DNA from: Candidatus Barnesiella excrementavium
GTDB lineage: Bacteria > Bacteroidota > Bacteroidia > Bacteroidales > Barnesiellaceae
Assembly: GCA_019115485.1 (NCBI GenBank)
Contig: DXDM01000002.1
Coordinates: 1-64,000 of the forward strand
Reading direction: 5' to 3'
DNA: 64,000 bases
Shown: positions 55,285-64,000 of the stretch, one piece after another
Layout of the letters: each line of letters starts with the position of its first letter
How positions within the stretch are numbered: the stretch's first letter is position 1
Made by a program: the position numbers and the translations under genes
The notes under the pieces: generated by a model
What the model was told of the DNA's origin: nothing
Seen by the model: only the letters and a program-made list of their open reading frames with translations
The model's database searches: none

Positions 55285-56166
55285 ATGGCATCAATGCGCG
55301 ACTTGAAAGGAAGAATCGGTTCGGTCGCTTCTTCCGAAAAAATAACCGGTGCGATGAAGATGATTTCGTCGGCCAAGATGCACAAGGCCGATTTGGCTCT
55401 GCGTCGTGTGCGGCCGTTCCGGGATCAGATTCAGCGTACCATCAATCATCTTATTTCTGCCGATGCAGAGTATAGTTCACCGCTCACCGAGGTACGTCCC
55501 GTGAAGCGGCGGGCCGTAGTCGTGCTCAGCTCGGACGAGGGATTGTGTGGCGCATTCAACATGAATCTGTTCAAACGCACGCTCGAAATCATCAACCAGG
55601 GGCTCGGAGAGACTATTAATCCCGTGATGTTTGTTGTTTATCCGATAGGGAAGAAAGCCTCTCAATTTGCTCACAAACTGGTAGGCGAGGGCGTGGAGAT
55701 TGCCATGACCGATTACATGACGGCCAAGAGCCCGGGTGAGGATATAGCCCGTTTTACCAACGAGCTTACCCGCGACTTCGTGGCCGGCAAAATCGACGAA
55801 ATAGAGGTTGTATATACTCATTATAAAAGTGCCAGTAAACAGACGTTGGCCACGCGCCGGCTGTTGCCGATTGCGGCCGACGATTTGGCTACCGGCGAGA
55901 AGGCCGAGCGCAACAAGCCCTACTTGTTCGAGCCCGACGTGAATACCATTTATAATGAGATACTGCCGCTTTATGTCTTGTCGAACATGCAGGAAGCCAT
56001 CTGCTCCAACCGAGTATCCGAACAGGCGGCTCGGGTGATGGCCATGCAGTCGGCAAACGATAATGCCAGGGAACTGTTGGACGACCTGCAACTCGAATAC
56101 AACAAACTGCGTCAGCAGAGCATTACAGCCGAGTTGCTGGATATCGCAGGAGGACGAGTAGATTGA
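55285..56166 (+). CDS. atpG: ATP synthase subunit gamma
   Basis: The 293-aa central rotor shaft. The N-terminus 'DLKGRIGSVASSEKITGAMKM' (in parts: RIGSVASSEKITGAMKM) and the C-terminal 'NARELLDDLQLEYNKLRQQSIT' (NARELLDDLQLEYNKLRQ) form the coiled coil. It is the last atp gene; a weak terminator-like hairpin and nuoI follow. Confidence 0.97.
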   Translation: MASMRDLKGRIGSVASSEKITGAMKMISSAKMHKADLALRRVRPFRDQIQRTINHLISADAEYSSPLTEVRPVKRRAVVVLSSDEGLCGAFNMNLFKRTLEIINQGLGETINPVMFVVYPIGKKASQFAHKLVGEGVEIAMTDYMTAKSPGEDIARFTNELTRDFVAGKIDEIEVVYTHYKSASKQTLATRRLLPIAADDLATGEKAERNKPYLFEPDVNTIYNEILPLYVLSNMQEAICSNRVSEQAARVMAMQSANDNARELLDDLQLEYNKLRQQSITAELLDIAGGRVD

Positions 56167-56175
56167 ACCACCGAC

Positions 56176-56204
56176 AAAGAGTTTGGCACGCCAAACTCTT
56201 TTGA
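56176..56204 (+). terminator. Weak terminator/processing hairpin between atpG and nuoI
   Basis: AAAGAGTTTGG pairs with CCAAACTCTTT around CACG, followed by a short T-stretch broken by GACG. Possibly a partial terminator that lets some transcription run on into nuoI-N. No clear promoter was found between it and nuoI. Confidence 0.5.
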
Positions 56205-56260
56205 CGCTTGAAATAAACCATAGTGTTAACTAATAAAATAAGAGTTCTGTAAAGAGATTT

Positions 56261-56725
56261 ATGGGAAGTTTTAAAAATTACATGACATCTTTCTGGAAAG
56301 GATTGCTGAGCCTTCTGCAAGGAATGGAAGTGACCGGTAAATACTTCTTGAGCCGGAAAGTTACCGAACAGTATCCCGAAAACCGGGCGACCTTGAAAAT
56401 CCCCGAGCGTTTCAGAGGTACATTGACCTTGATTTACGATGAAAACGGGCAACACAAATGTGTGGCTTGCGGTATCTGTCAGATGAATTGCCCCAACGGG
56501 ACAATCAAAATCGAGGCCTCGAAGATTACCACCGAAGATGGTAAGACCAAAAGAGTGTTAGATAAATATGTGTATGACCTGGGTAGTTGCACCTTCTGCC
56601 AGATGTGTGTGAACACATGTCCTCACCACGCCATCAAGTTCACCAACGAATTTGAGCACGCCGTTTTCCAACGGGATAAACTGGTGAAGATTCTCAATCA
56701 TACCGATAACCCAACCGAAAAATAA
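56261..56725 (+). CDS. nuoI: NADH-quinone oxidoreductase subunit I
   Basis: A 154-aa ferredoxin-like subunit carrying two 4Fe-4S clusters (CVACGICQMNCP and CTFCQMCVNTCP), which pass electrons towards NuoB. In this complex, without NuoEFG, it would be the entry point for electrons. It begins the second half of the nuo genes, 94 nt after atpG. Confidence 0.96.
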   Translation: MGSFKNYMTSFWKGLLSLLQGMEVTGKYFLSRKVTEQYPENRATLKIPERFRGTLTLIYDENGQHKCVACGICQMNCPNGTIKIEASKITTEDGKTKRVLDKYVYDLGSCTFCQMCVNTCPHHAIKFTNEFEHAVFQRDKLVKILNHTDNPTEK

Positions 56726-56737
56726 TAGATTAACATT

Positions 56738-57256
56738 ATGGAACAAATAGCAAATCAAGTTATCTTCGGCTTGCTTGCACTGGTCATCGTGGTGTGTTCG
56801 ATTCTGACCGTCACCACCCGACGCATTCTGCGGGCTGCCACTTACCTCCTGTTCGTTCTGTTTGCGACAGCCGGTATTTATTTCCAGCTTGACTTCACCT
56901 TTTTGGGCGCCGTACAATTAGCCGTCTATGCCGGTGGTATTGTGGTGCTGTTTGTCTTCTCGATTCTGTTGACGAGTCACCCCGGAGACAAATCGGCGTT
57001 GCTCACGCCCAAGAAGAGAGTGGTCGGGCTCATTGCTTCGATATTCGGCGCCATCGTGTGCGGCTATACGCTGCTCACCTATCCGTTCTTCACCAAGCCG
57101 CTCACCAGTGTCATCACCGGCGAGGTCGACATGAAGGTGATCGGCCATGCGCTCATGGGGGTAGAGAAGTACCAGTATCTGCTGCCCTTTGAAGCAATCA
57201 GTGTGTTGTTACTGGCATGTATCATCGGTGGCATTATGATTGCCCGTAAAAGATAA
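56738..57256 (+). CDS. nuoJ: NADH-quinone oxidoreductase subunit J
   Basis: A 172-aa membrane subunit with five helices; 'LDFTFLGAVQLAVYAGGIVVLFVF' (in parts: LDFTFLGAVQLAVYAGGI) is the conserved pi-bulge helix. Six bases separate it from nuoK. Confidence 0.95.
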   Translation: MEQIANQVIFGLLALVIVVCSILTVTTRRILRAATYLLFVLFATAGIYFQLDFTFLGAVQLAVYAGGIVVLFVFSILLTSHPGDKSALLTPKKRVVGLIASIFGAIVCGYTLLTYPFFTKPLTSVITGEVDMKVIGHALMGVEKYQYLLPFEAISVLLLACIIGGIMIARKR

Positions 57257-57261
57257 GAACT

Positions 57262-57573
57262 ATGGAAATACCAATGATTGCCTATTTGGTGGTAAGTACC
57301 ATCATGTTTTTTGCCGGGGTTTACGGGTTTGTGACACGTAAGAATATGCTGGCGATGCTCATTTCGCTCGAATTGATGCTCAATGCGGCCGACATCAACT
57401 TTGTGGTGTTCAACCGTTACCTTTATCCCGAGGCCTTGGAGGGATTCTTCTTCACCCTCTTTGCAATAGGTATTGCCGCTGCCGAGACAGCGCTTGCCAT
57501 TGCAATCATTATCAACATCTTCCGCCACATTCGGAATGTTGACGTGCATAACCTTGATAAAATGAAATATTGA
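57262..57573 (+). CDS. nuoK: NADH-quinone oxidoreductase subunit K
   Basis: A 103-aa three-helix proton-channel subunit with conserved glutamates in 'LISLELMLNAADINFV' and 'GIAAAETALAIAI'. It ends six bases before nuoL. Confidence 0.96.
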   Translation: MEIPMIAYLVVSTIMFFAGVYGFVTRKNMLAMLISLELMLNAADINFVVFNRYLYPEALEGFFFTLFAIGIAAAETALAIAIIINIFRHIRNVDVHNLDKMKY

Positions 57574-57578
57574 TCGAT

Positions 57579-59486
57579 ATGGAATATTCAGTTATAATAC
57601 TTTTACTCCCGCTTTGCATGTTCCTCTTTCTGGGACTTGTGGGGCATAAGTTGAGCGAACGCGTTTCCGGCGTATTGGGAACCCTCGGGTTGACCGTTAC
57701 CGCCGTGCTGGCCTACATGGTAGCGTTCAACTATTTTACTATGCCGCGCAATGCCGAAGGCGTTTTTGAGACTTTGCAGCCGGTCAACTTCGAGTGGTTG
57801 CGCTTTACCGAGCAACTGCATATCGACCTGGGTATCTTGCTGGACCCCATCTCGGTCATGATGCTGGTGGTTATCACCACGGTTTCGCTCATGGTACACA
57901 TTTACAGTCTGGGCTACATGCACGGTGAGAAGGGCTTCCAACGCTATTACGCCTTCTTGTCGCTGTTCAGCTTCTCCATGTTGGGGCTGGTGGTTGCCAC
58001 AAACATTTTCCAGATGTATATCTTCTGGGAGCTGGTGGGTGTATCGTCCTACCTGCTTATCGGATTCTACTATACCAAACCGGCTGCGGTATCGGCCTCG
58101 AAGAAAGCCTTTATCGTTACCCGTTTTGCCGACCTGGGCTTCCTGATCGGTATCCTTATCCTCTCGTTCTTTACCGAGACGTTCGACTTCCAGACGCTGA
58201 TGTCGAATCCCACGTCGCTGGTAACCGAGACGGCCGGCATGACCTTCATGGGTTGCTCGGTAGCCGCCTGGGCCATGGCCCTCATCTTCATGGGCGGTGC
58301 CGGTAAGTCGGCCATGTTCCCGTTGCACATCTGGTTGCCCGATGCCATGGAAGGTCCTACTCCGGTATCGGCCTTGATTCACGCCGCTACGATGGTGGTT
58401 GCCGGTGTCTATCTGGTAGCTCGGCTCTTCCCCATGTACTGTGCCGTGCCCGAGGTGCTCGACCTCATTACCTGGGTGGGTGCCATCACGGCGCTCTATG
58501 CCGCAGTCGTTGCCTGTGTGCAAACCGATATCAAACGGGTGCTCGCCTTCTCGACCATTTCGCAGATTGCCTTTATGATGGTGGCTCTGGGTGTGGCCTT
58601 CGATACGGACCTGCACGCCGGTCTCGGCTATATGGCCTCCATGTTCCACCTCTTCACGCACGCCATGTTCAAGGCGCTGCTCTTCCTCGGTGCCGGTTGC
58701 ATTATCCATGCCGTTCACTCCAACGAGATGTCCGAAATGGGTAACCTGCACAAATACATGCCGGTGACCCATATCACCTTCCTGATTGCCTGCCTGGCTA
58801 TCGCCGGTATTCCTCCCTTCTCGGGCTTCTTCAGTAAGGACGAGATTCTTACGGCCGCTTTCGAGAAAAGCACGTTGTGGGGCGTATGGATGACGGCTGT
58901 GGCCGGTCTCACCGCCTTCTACATGTTCCGTCTCTACTACCGCATTTTCTGGTGGAGCAAACCTTCGTATGAGCACCACACGCCGCACGAGGCTCCCAAG
59001 ACCATGTACCTGCCGCTGGTATTCCTGGCACTGGTTACCTGTGTGGCCGGTTTCATTCCCTTCGGCGAGTTCGTATCGGTAAACGGTGAGGCCTATCACA
59101 TTCACCTCGACTGGTCGGTAGCTACGACGAGCATCATCGTGGCCGTTGCCGCCATTGCCCTGGCCACCTGGATGTATCGCTCGGAGAACTCCAAGCCCAA
59201 AGCCTTGGCCGACAAGTTCCGCGCACTGCACACGGCAGCTTACCACCGTTTTTACATGGACGAACTTTACATGTGGGTTACCCACAAGATTATATTCCAG
59301 CATATCTGCCGGCCCATCGCCTGGTTCGACCGTCATGTCGTTGATGGCACGATGAATATGTTGGCTACCGTTACCAACGGAGTTTCCTACGGCATACGCA
59401 AGTTGCAGTCGGGATATATCCAATGGTATGTGTGGGTATTCATTATGGGCGCATTGTTGATTGCCGTACTGGCCATGTGCTTTTAA
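57579..59486 (+). CDS. nuoL: NADH-quinone oxidoreductase subunit L
   Basis: The distal antiporter-like proton pump subunit, 635 aa with about 14-16 helices and the long lateral helix near the C-terminus. Key residues are in 'FWELVGVSSYLLIGFYY', 'GAGKSAMFPLHIWLPDAMEGPTPVSALIHAATMV' (in parts: GGAGKSAMFPLHIWLPDAM, GPTPVSALIHAATMV). The ATG at 57579 is preferred to an in-frame TTG inside the nuoK stop. Confidence 0.97.
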   Translation: MEYSVIILLLPLCMFLFLGLVGHKLSERVSGVLGTLGLTVTAVLAYMVAFNYFTMPRNAEGVFETLQPVNFEWLRFTEQLHIDLGILLDPISVMMLVVITTVSLMVHIYSLGYMHGEKGFQRYYAFLSLFSFSMLGLVVATNIFQMYIFWELVGVSSYLLIGFYYTKPAAVSASKKAFIVTRFADLGFLIGILILSFFTETFDFQTLMSNPTSLVTETAGMTFMGCSVAAWAMALIFMGGAGKSAMFPLHIWLPDAMEGPTPVSALIHAATMVVAGVYLVARLFPMYCAVPEVLDLITWVGAITALYAAVVACVQTDIKRVLAFSTISQIAFMMVALGVAFDTDLHAGLGYMASMFHLFTHAMFKALLFLGAGCIIHAVHSNEMSEMGNLHKYMPVTHITFLIACLAIAGIPPFSGFFSKDEILTAAFEKSTLWGVWMTAVAGLTAFYMFRLYYRIFWWSKPSYEHHTPHEAPKTMYLPLVFLALVTCVAGFIPFGEFVSVNGEAYHIHLDWSVATTSIIVAVAAIALATWMYRSENSKPKALADKFRALHTAAYHRFYMDELYMWVTHKIIFQHICRPIAWFDRHVVDGTMNMLATVTNGVSYGIRKLQSGYIQWYVWVFIMGALLIAVLAMCF

Positions 59487-59521
59487 CTGATGGTTGAACG
59501 ATAAAAAATTAAAGAAACACT

Positions 59522-61012
59522 ATGAATTTTCTATCCTTATTTGTGCTTATCCCTCTCTTGATGATGCTGGGTCTCTGGATCGCAAGAGATATGAAACAGA
59601 TACGAACGGTAGCGGTTATTGGTTCAACCTTATTGTTGGCATTGTCCGTTTACACTCTCGTTGAGTTTCTGGCCGAACGCGCTGCTGGAAATACAGCGAC
59701 GATGTTGTTTACCGATAGCCGCATGTGGTATGCTCCGCTGAACATTCACTACGCTGTCGGCGTGGACGGTGTATCGGTGGCCATGTTGCTGCTCTCGTCC
59801 ATTATAGTTTTTGCCGGAGTCTTCGCTTCGTGGAAAATCAACCCCCTGCCCAAGGAGTTCTTCCTGTGGTTCATGTTGCTTTCGACGGGTGTGTTTGGCT
59901 TCTTCATCTCGGTCGACCTCTTCACGATGTTCATGTTCTACGAAGTGGCTCTTATCCCCATGTACCTGCTGATTGGCGTTTGGGGCAGCGGCCGCAAGAA
60001 CTACTCGGCCATGAAGCTGACGCTGATGCTGATGGGTGGTTCGGCCCTGCTGATGATTGGCATTTTGGGCATCTACTACCAATCGGGTCTCCACTCGATG
60101 AACGTGGTCGAAATTGCCGAACACGGTAATATCCCCATGAACTGGCAATACTTCCTCTTCCCGATGACCTTTGTCGGTTTCGGTGTGCTGGGAGCCATGT
60201 TCCCGTTCCACACTTGGTCGCCCGATGGTCACGCTTCGGCGCCCACGGCCGTGTCGATGTTGCACGCCGGTGTGCTGATGAAGCTGGGTGGTTACGGCTG
60301 CTTCCGGGTAGCCATCTACCTCATGCCTCAGGCAGCCAATGAACTGGCCTGGATATTCCTGATTTTGACTGGTATCAGTGTTGTTTACGGTGCATTCAGC
60401 GCTTGTGTACAGACCGACTTGAAATACATCAATGCCTACTCTTCGGTAAGCCACTGCGGTTTGGTACTCTTCGCAATTCTCATGCTCAACACCACGGCCA
60501 TGACCGGTGCGGTGATGCAGATGCTCTCGCACGGTTTGATGACGGCCCTCTTCTTTGCCCTCATCGGTATGATTTACGGTCGTACCCACACTCGTGACAT
60601 TCGCGAGATGGGCGGTCTGATGCAAATCATGCCGTTCCTTTCGGTAGGTTACGTGATTGCCGGTTTGGCTTCGCTGGGTCTGCCGGGATTGAGTGGATTC
60701 GTGGCCGAGATGACCATCTTCGTTGGTTCGTTCGAGCACACCGATACCTTCCACCGGGTATTTACGATTGTTGCTTGTACCTCGATTGTGATTACGGCAG
60801 TCTATATTCTGCGCGTGGTCGGGAAACTGCTGTACGGTGCCGTTCAAAACGAACACCATCGCGAGTTGACCGATGCCGAATGGTGGGAACGCCTCTCGGT
60901 AATTACCCTTATCGTGTGTGTGGTTGCCATCGGTAGCTTCCCCCACTGGATTTCCGATTTGATTCGTGGCGGTGTGGAACCTATTACTAATTTGTTGTCT
61001 CAAGCTCTTTAA
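59522..61012 (+). CDS. nuoM: NADH-quinone oxidoreductase subunit M
   Basis: The second antiporter-like pump subunit, 496 aa with about 14 helices. Conserved: '[19 protein letters not shown]', '[20 protein letters not shown]' and '[12 protein letters not shown]'. It lies 35 nt after nuoL and 11 nt before nuoN. Confidence 0.97.
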   Translation: MNFLSLFVLIPLLMMLGLWIARDMKQIRTVAVIGSTLLLALSVYTLVEFLAERAAGNTATMLFTDSRMWYAPLNIHYAVGVDGVSVAMLLLSSIIVFAGVFASWKINPLPKEFFLWFMLLSTGVFGFFISVDLFTMFMFYEVALIPMYLLIGVWGSGRKNYSAMKLTLMLMGGSALLMIGILGIYYQSGLHSMNVVEIAEHGNIPMNWQYFLFPMTFVGFGVLGAMFPFHTWSPDGHASAPTAVSMLHAGVLMKLGGYGCFRVAIYLMPQAANELAWIFLILTGISVVYGAFSACVQTDLKYINAYSSVSHCGLVLFAILMLNTTAMTGAVMQMLSHGLMTALFFALIGMIYGRTHTRDIREMGGLMQIMPFLSVGYVIAGLASLGLPGLSGFVAEMTIFVGSFEHTDTFHRVFTIVACTSIVITAVYILRVVGKLLYGAVQNEHHRELTDAEWWERLSVITLIVCVVAIGSFPHWISDLIRGGVEPITNLLSQAL

Positions 61013-61023
61013 TCATACAGTAT

Positions 61024-62457
61024 ATGGATTATTCACAGTTTTTAGTTATGCGCTCGGAAATATCGCTGCTGGTTGTATTCCTGCTGATATTTCTCGTAGA
61101 CACCTTTGGTGGAAACAAGAGCCTCAAAGGATTATCGATTACAGCGTGTGTCCTGTTTGCCCTGCACACGATCTGGAACATCATACCGGTCGAGTCGGCA
61201 TCGGCTTTTGGCGGCATGTATCAGACGTCGCCCATCGCGTCGATGGTAAAGACCGTGCTTAACATAGGTACCTTCATCGTGTTGCTGCAATCGATTTCGT
61301 GGAGCGACACTCCCGATGTAAAAGTACGTCGGGGTGAGTTTTACGAGTTGTTGCTGGTGACCCTCTTCGGTATGTACCTGATGGTTTCGTCGGGACACTT
61401 CCTGCTCTTCTTCATCGGGCTCGAGACCGCTTCGCTGCCTATGGCCGCGCTCATCGCCATTACCAAGAAAGACTCGGAGTCGTATGAGGCCGGTGCCAAA
61501 TACCTCTTCACGGCTGTCTTCTCGTCGGCACTCTTCTTGTTGGGACTCTCGTTCCTCTATGGCGTTTCGGGTTCGCTCTATTTCGACGACATCGCCCTCA
61601 ACATTGCCGGCAATCACACGCCGCTGTTCATCGCCACGCTCGTCTTTGTGCTGGCCGGTATGGGATTCAAGCTCTCGCTCGTTCCCTTCCACTTGTGGAC
61701 AGCCGACGTCTACGAAGGAGCTCCCACGCAGGTCACCTCTTACCTGTCGGTTATCTCGAAGGGTTCGGCAGCCTTTGCCCTCATGCTGATTCTCTACAAG
61801 GTCTTCGCCTTTGAACCGGCCGTTTGGCAAGGCATCATGTGGGCCTTGATTGTACTGACGATTACCGTGGGCAACCTGTTTGCCATTCGTCAGAAGAACC
61901 TGAAACGGTTCCTGGCCTTCTCGTCTATCTCGCAGGCCGGTTACATCATGCTGGGTATCATTGCCGGTTCGATTCAAGGTACGACCGCGCTGGTTTACTA
62001 CGTACTGGTTTACATCTTCTCCAACCTGGCCGCCTTCGGCGTTATCTCGTCAATCGAGCACAACAGCGGCAAGGTGAATATGGACGACTACAACGGCCTC
62101 TACAAGACCAACCCCAAACTGAGTGTCATCATGATGTTGGCCATGTTCTCGCTGGCCGGTATCCCTCCGTTCGCCGGATTCTTCAGCAAGTTCTTCATCT
62201 TTGCTTCGGCCATTCACTCGGGATTCTATATTCTGGTGCTCATCGCCTTGCTGAATACCATCATTTCGCTCTACTACTATCTGCTGGTGGTAAAGGCCAT
62301 GTTTATCAATACCGAGAACGAGTGTGTCATCGCACCCTTCCGCAGCGACAACGGTTCGCGCGTGAGTCTCATCGTGTGTGTAGCCGGTATCCTGTTGCTG
62401 GGTATTGCCAGCTGCGTATATGGTTACTTTGCCGACCTCAGCGCACTGGGCCTCTAA
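61024..62457 (+). CDS. nuoN: NADH-quinone oxidoreductase subunit N
   Basis: The third antiporter-like pump subunit, 477 aa. '[15 protein letters not shown]', '[21 protein letters not shown]' (in parts: [19 protein letters not shown]) and '[14 protein letters not shown]' identify it. It ends the cluster, followed by a terminator. No nuoE, nuoF or nuoG follows or precedes within the window. Confidence 0.97.
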   Translation: MDYSQFLVMRSEISLLVVFLLIFLVDTFGGNKSLKGLSITACVLFALHTIWNIIPVESASAFGGMYQTSPIASMVKTVLNIGTFIVLLQSISWSDTPDVKVRRGEFYELLLVTLFGMYLMVSSGHFLLFFIGLETASLPMAALIAITKKDSESYEAGAKYLFTAVFSSALFLLGLSFLYGVSGSLYFDDIALNIAGNHTPLFIATLVFVLAGMGFKLSLVPFHLWTADVYEGAPTQVTSYLSVISKGSAAFALMLILYKVFAFEPAVWQGIMWALIVLTITVGNLFAIRQKNLKRFLAFSSISQAGYIMLGIIAGSIQGTTALVYYVLVYIFSNLAAFGVISSIEHNSGKVNMDDYNGLYKTNPKLSVIMMLAMFSLAGIPPFAGFFSKFFIFASAIHSGFYILVLIALLNTIISLYYYLLVVKAMFINTENECVIAPFRSDNGSRVSLIVCVAGILLLGIASCVYGYFADLSALGL

Positions 62458-62488
62458 TCGAAAGCAATCAATATTCTGTATAGACAAA

Positions 62489-62526
62489 GGGCCGGAGAGC
62501 AAATGCTCCCCGGCCCTCTTTTTTGC
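62489..62526 (+). terminator. Terminator of the nuo-atp-nuo cluster
   Basis: GGGCCGG.GAGC pairs with GCTC.CCGGCCC around AAAT, followed by TCTTTTTTTG. It lies between convergent genes and may serve both. Confidence 0.85.
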
Positions 62527-62535
62527 CGTCGCCTC

Positions 62536-64000
62536 TCAGGCATAGCTGTGCATGCCGCCCAGCAGAAAGTTGACGCCGAAGTAGGTAATGAGCACGCAGA
62601 GGAATGCGACCACACAGAACCCGTGAAAGAAGGCAGGTTTCCTGAATAATGGCAACGACTCCGGGTGCAGGGCCATGGCGTAGATGAGCCAGGTGATGAG
62701 TGCCCATACTTCTTTGGGGTCCCAGCCCCAGTATCGTCCCCACGAGATATTGGCCCATACGGCTCCCACGAAGATGCCGGCCGCCAGGGCAAATACGGCG
62801 GGATAGAGCAGAATGCGTCCTACCGTCTGCAACTGTTCGGCTTGCCGGGGGTGACGACGGGAGAGCAGCAGTCCGGCGATGCCGTTGAACATGACGAAGG
62901 CCAGCAAGGTATAGGCGGTCATTACCAGCACCACATGTACCGAGAGCAGGGGTGAGGTGAGCACCGGCATGAGCGGGGTGATGGGGGGATTGGACTCGCT
63001 CATCATCGAGACCAGCATGGCCAGGCCGCTCACCAGATAGCCGAACGGCAGAATCAGAATGAAGCGGCGGTGGACGAGCAGGGTCATACCCAGGGCGCAC
63101 CAGGCCATGAACTGCATTGTCTCGAATCCGTTGGACAGCGGCCAGTGTCGGGCAATGTAGCCTCGCAGGAGCAGGGTAGCCGAGAGGTAGGCAAAACCGA
63201 TGATGACCCCGGCCAACAGCAACTGATGAATCAGCGGTGAGGCCGAGCCGCGCCCGATGATGCGACGGCAGGCATGGGTGAAGGCAAAGGCTCCGACGAC
63301 GAGGAAGAGTATGGCTGCAACGAGCGAGTGGCCCAGGTGATTATAGAGTAACTCGGCTTGCAGACGTCCGTTCGTGGGGAACGCCTCTCCGGCAGTCTGC
63401 CGTTGGTATCGGGCTATTTTGTCGAATACTTGTGACAGACCGGTGTAGTCGTGTTGGGCAACCAGTTCGTTCACATAATTCATCGATTGTCGTATAAAGG
63501 TACTTTGTTCCCGAGGCAGGTCGTGCGGCAGCGGGTCGACCTGTGAGGCCCAGTGCAGGGTATCGCCCTGTCGGTAGGGAAAGATTTGCAGCAACGAGCC
63601 GGTGCAGAGCATGGCCACGAGGTTGAATTTCTCGTTGGCCTCGGTGACTCCCCGGTCGTTCATACCCTCGGGTCGGTACTCCCTCACCGCGCGGTTGAAG
63701 TCGGTGAGCCGGGCATACTGCCCCTCGATACCCAGCAGACGTCGGGCCTCCCGACTTTTGATGCGAATCATTGGTTCCTGTTTCCATTCGTCGTAATAGA
63801 AGAGCCACCCGGCGAGCACCTGCTCGGGCGATAGTCCCCGGTAGTGGCTCTTCCCCGAGAGTTTCACCGTAAAGTCCCGGGCCAGTGTCGAGAGGGGGCA
63901 GATGCGCTGGTTGTAGTAGATGCAGAGCTGCCCCAACTGGTTGGCCTGTTCGTGCGGGAGGGTAGGGGGTACCCTTGTCTCGGCCGCCTGAGCCGGGAGC
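62536..64000 (-). CDS. ccsA: Cytochrome c biogenesis protein, CcsA (CcsB-CcsA fusion type), partial
   Basis: The frame is open on the minus strand from 62536 to the window edge with no stop, so the N-terminus is missing. The C-terminal half is CcsA/ResC: about eight helices and the Trp-rich haem motif 'WGRYWGWDPKEVWALITW', with histidines around it. The part nearer the edge is hydrophilic and looks like the end of a ResB/CcsB-like periplasmic region, as in the fused system II cytochrome c synthases of Bacteroidota. It exports haem and attaches it to periplasmic cytochromes c. Apparent start codons inside (for example at 63936) are internal. Confidence 0.88.
   Translation of the reverse strand, partial: LPAQAAETRVPPTLPHEQANQLGQLCIYYNQRICPLSTLARDFTVKLSGKSHYRGLSPEQVLAGWLFYYDEWKQEPMIRIKSREARRLLGIEGQYARLTDFNRAVREYRPEGMNDRGVTEANEKFNLVAMLCTGSLLQIFPYRQGDTLHWASQVDPLPHDLPREQSTFIRQSMNYVNELVAQHDYTGLSQVFDKIARYQRQTAGEAFPTNGRLQAELLYNHLGHSLVAAILFLVVGAFAFTHACRRIIGRGSASPLIHQLLLAGVIIGFAYLSATLLLRGYIARHWPLSNGFETMQFMAWCALGMTLLVHRRFILILPFGYLVSGLAMLVSMMSESNPPITPLMPVLTSPLLSVHVVLVMTAYTLLAFVMFNGIAGLLLSRRHPRQAEQLQTVGRILLYPAVFALAAGIFVGAVWANISWGRYWGWDPKEVWALITWLIYAMALHPESLPLFRKPAFFHGFCVVAFLCVLITYFGVNFLLGGMHSYA

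Overview
The window looks like chromosomal DNA from a gut-type member of the Bacteroidales (Bacteroidota), moderately GC-rich. Three things point there: promoters of the TTTG / TAnnTTTG type in front of many genes, Bacteroidota gene arrangements (Na+-NQR, pyrBI with glyA, a TonB cluster with two ExbD genes), and a large surface protein with a Por-secretion-like C-terminal domain. The genus cannot be fixed from the sequence. No tRNA, rRNA, insertion sequence, prophage or CRISPR array was seen.

Layout. 1-4.6 kb: the tail of a thioredoxin-like protein, a candidate structured RNA, tandem repeat promoters, ispD-recG and an M23/LysM peptidase. 4.7-11 kb, minus strand: a TPR protein, an MBL-fold hydrolase, kdsA, rsmE, a nucleoside permease and a bifunctional nuclease. 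11.3-18.6 kb: a beta-barrel protein, sufT-lpxH, a gene-poor stretch and a 1,586-codon surface protein gene interrupted by one in-frame TAG. 18.7-25.7 kb: priA, then the minus-strand pyrB-pyrI-flavin reductase-barrel protein-glyA operon, whose leader holds a 30-codon reading frame followed at once by a terminator hairpin. 25.8-32.7 kb: a class A PBP, a CpsB-like phosphatase, a biotin-dependent carboxyltransferase subunit, rpmE2, dgkA and a PAP2 phosphatase. 32.8-38.7 kb: nqrABCDEF. 39.3-45.3 kb: exbB-exbD-exbD-tonB, a small membrane protein, a PstS-like lipoprotein and a TPR protein. 45.8-62.5 kb: complex I genes split around a whole ATP synthase operon. 62.5 kb to the end: a cytochrome c maturation protein.

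Functionally, about half of the window is energy conservation at the inner membrane: the Na+ pump NQR, a complex I lacking the NADH-oxidising module (no nuoE, F or G), an F1Fo ATP synthase whose c-subunit looks proton-type, the TonB/ExbBD energy transducer and cytochrome c assembly. The rest is envelope building (IspD, KdsA, LpxH, PBP1A, M23) and nucleic-acid housekeeping (RecG, PriA, RsmE, PyrBI).

Most notable: (1) the eight-gene atp operon inserted between nuoH and nuoI; (2) a probable attenuator with a leader peptide ahead of pyrBI; (3) a dispersed family of tandem 50-bp promoter repeats before ispD, the bifunctional nuclease and priA, every unit with the same 20-nt promoter spacing; (4) the single amber codon in the giant surface protein; (5) a 6S-like structured RNA candidate near the left edge.
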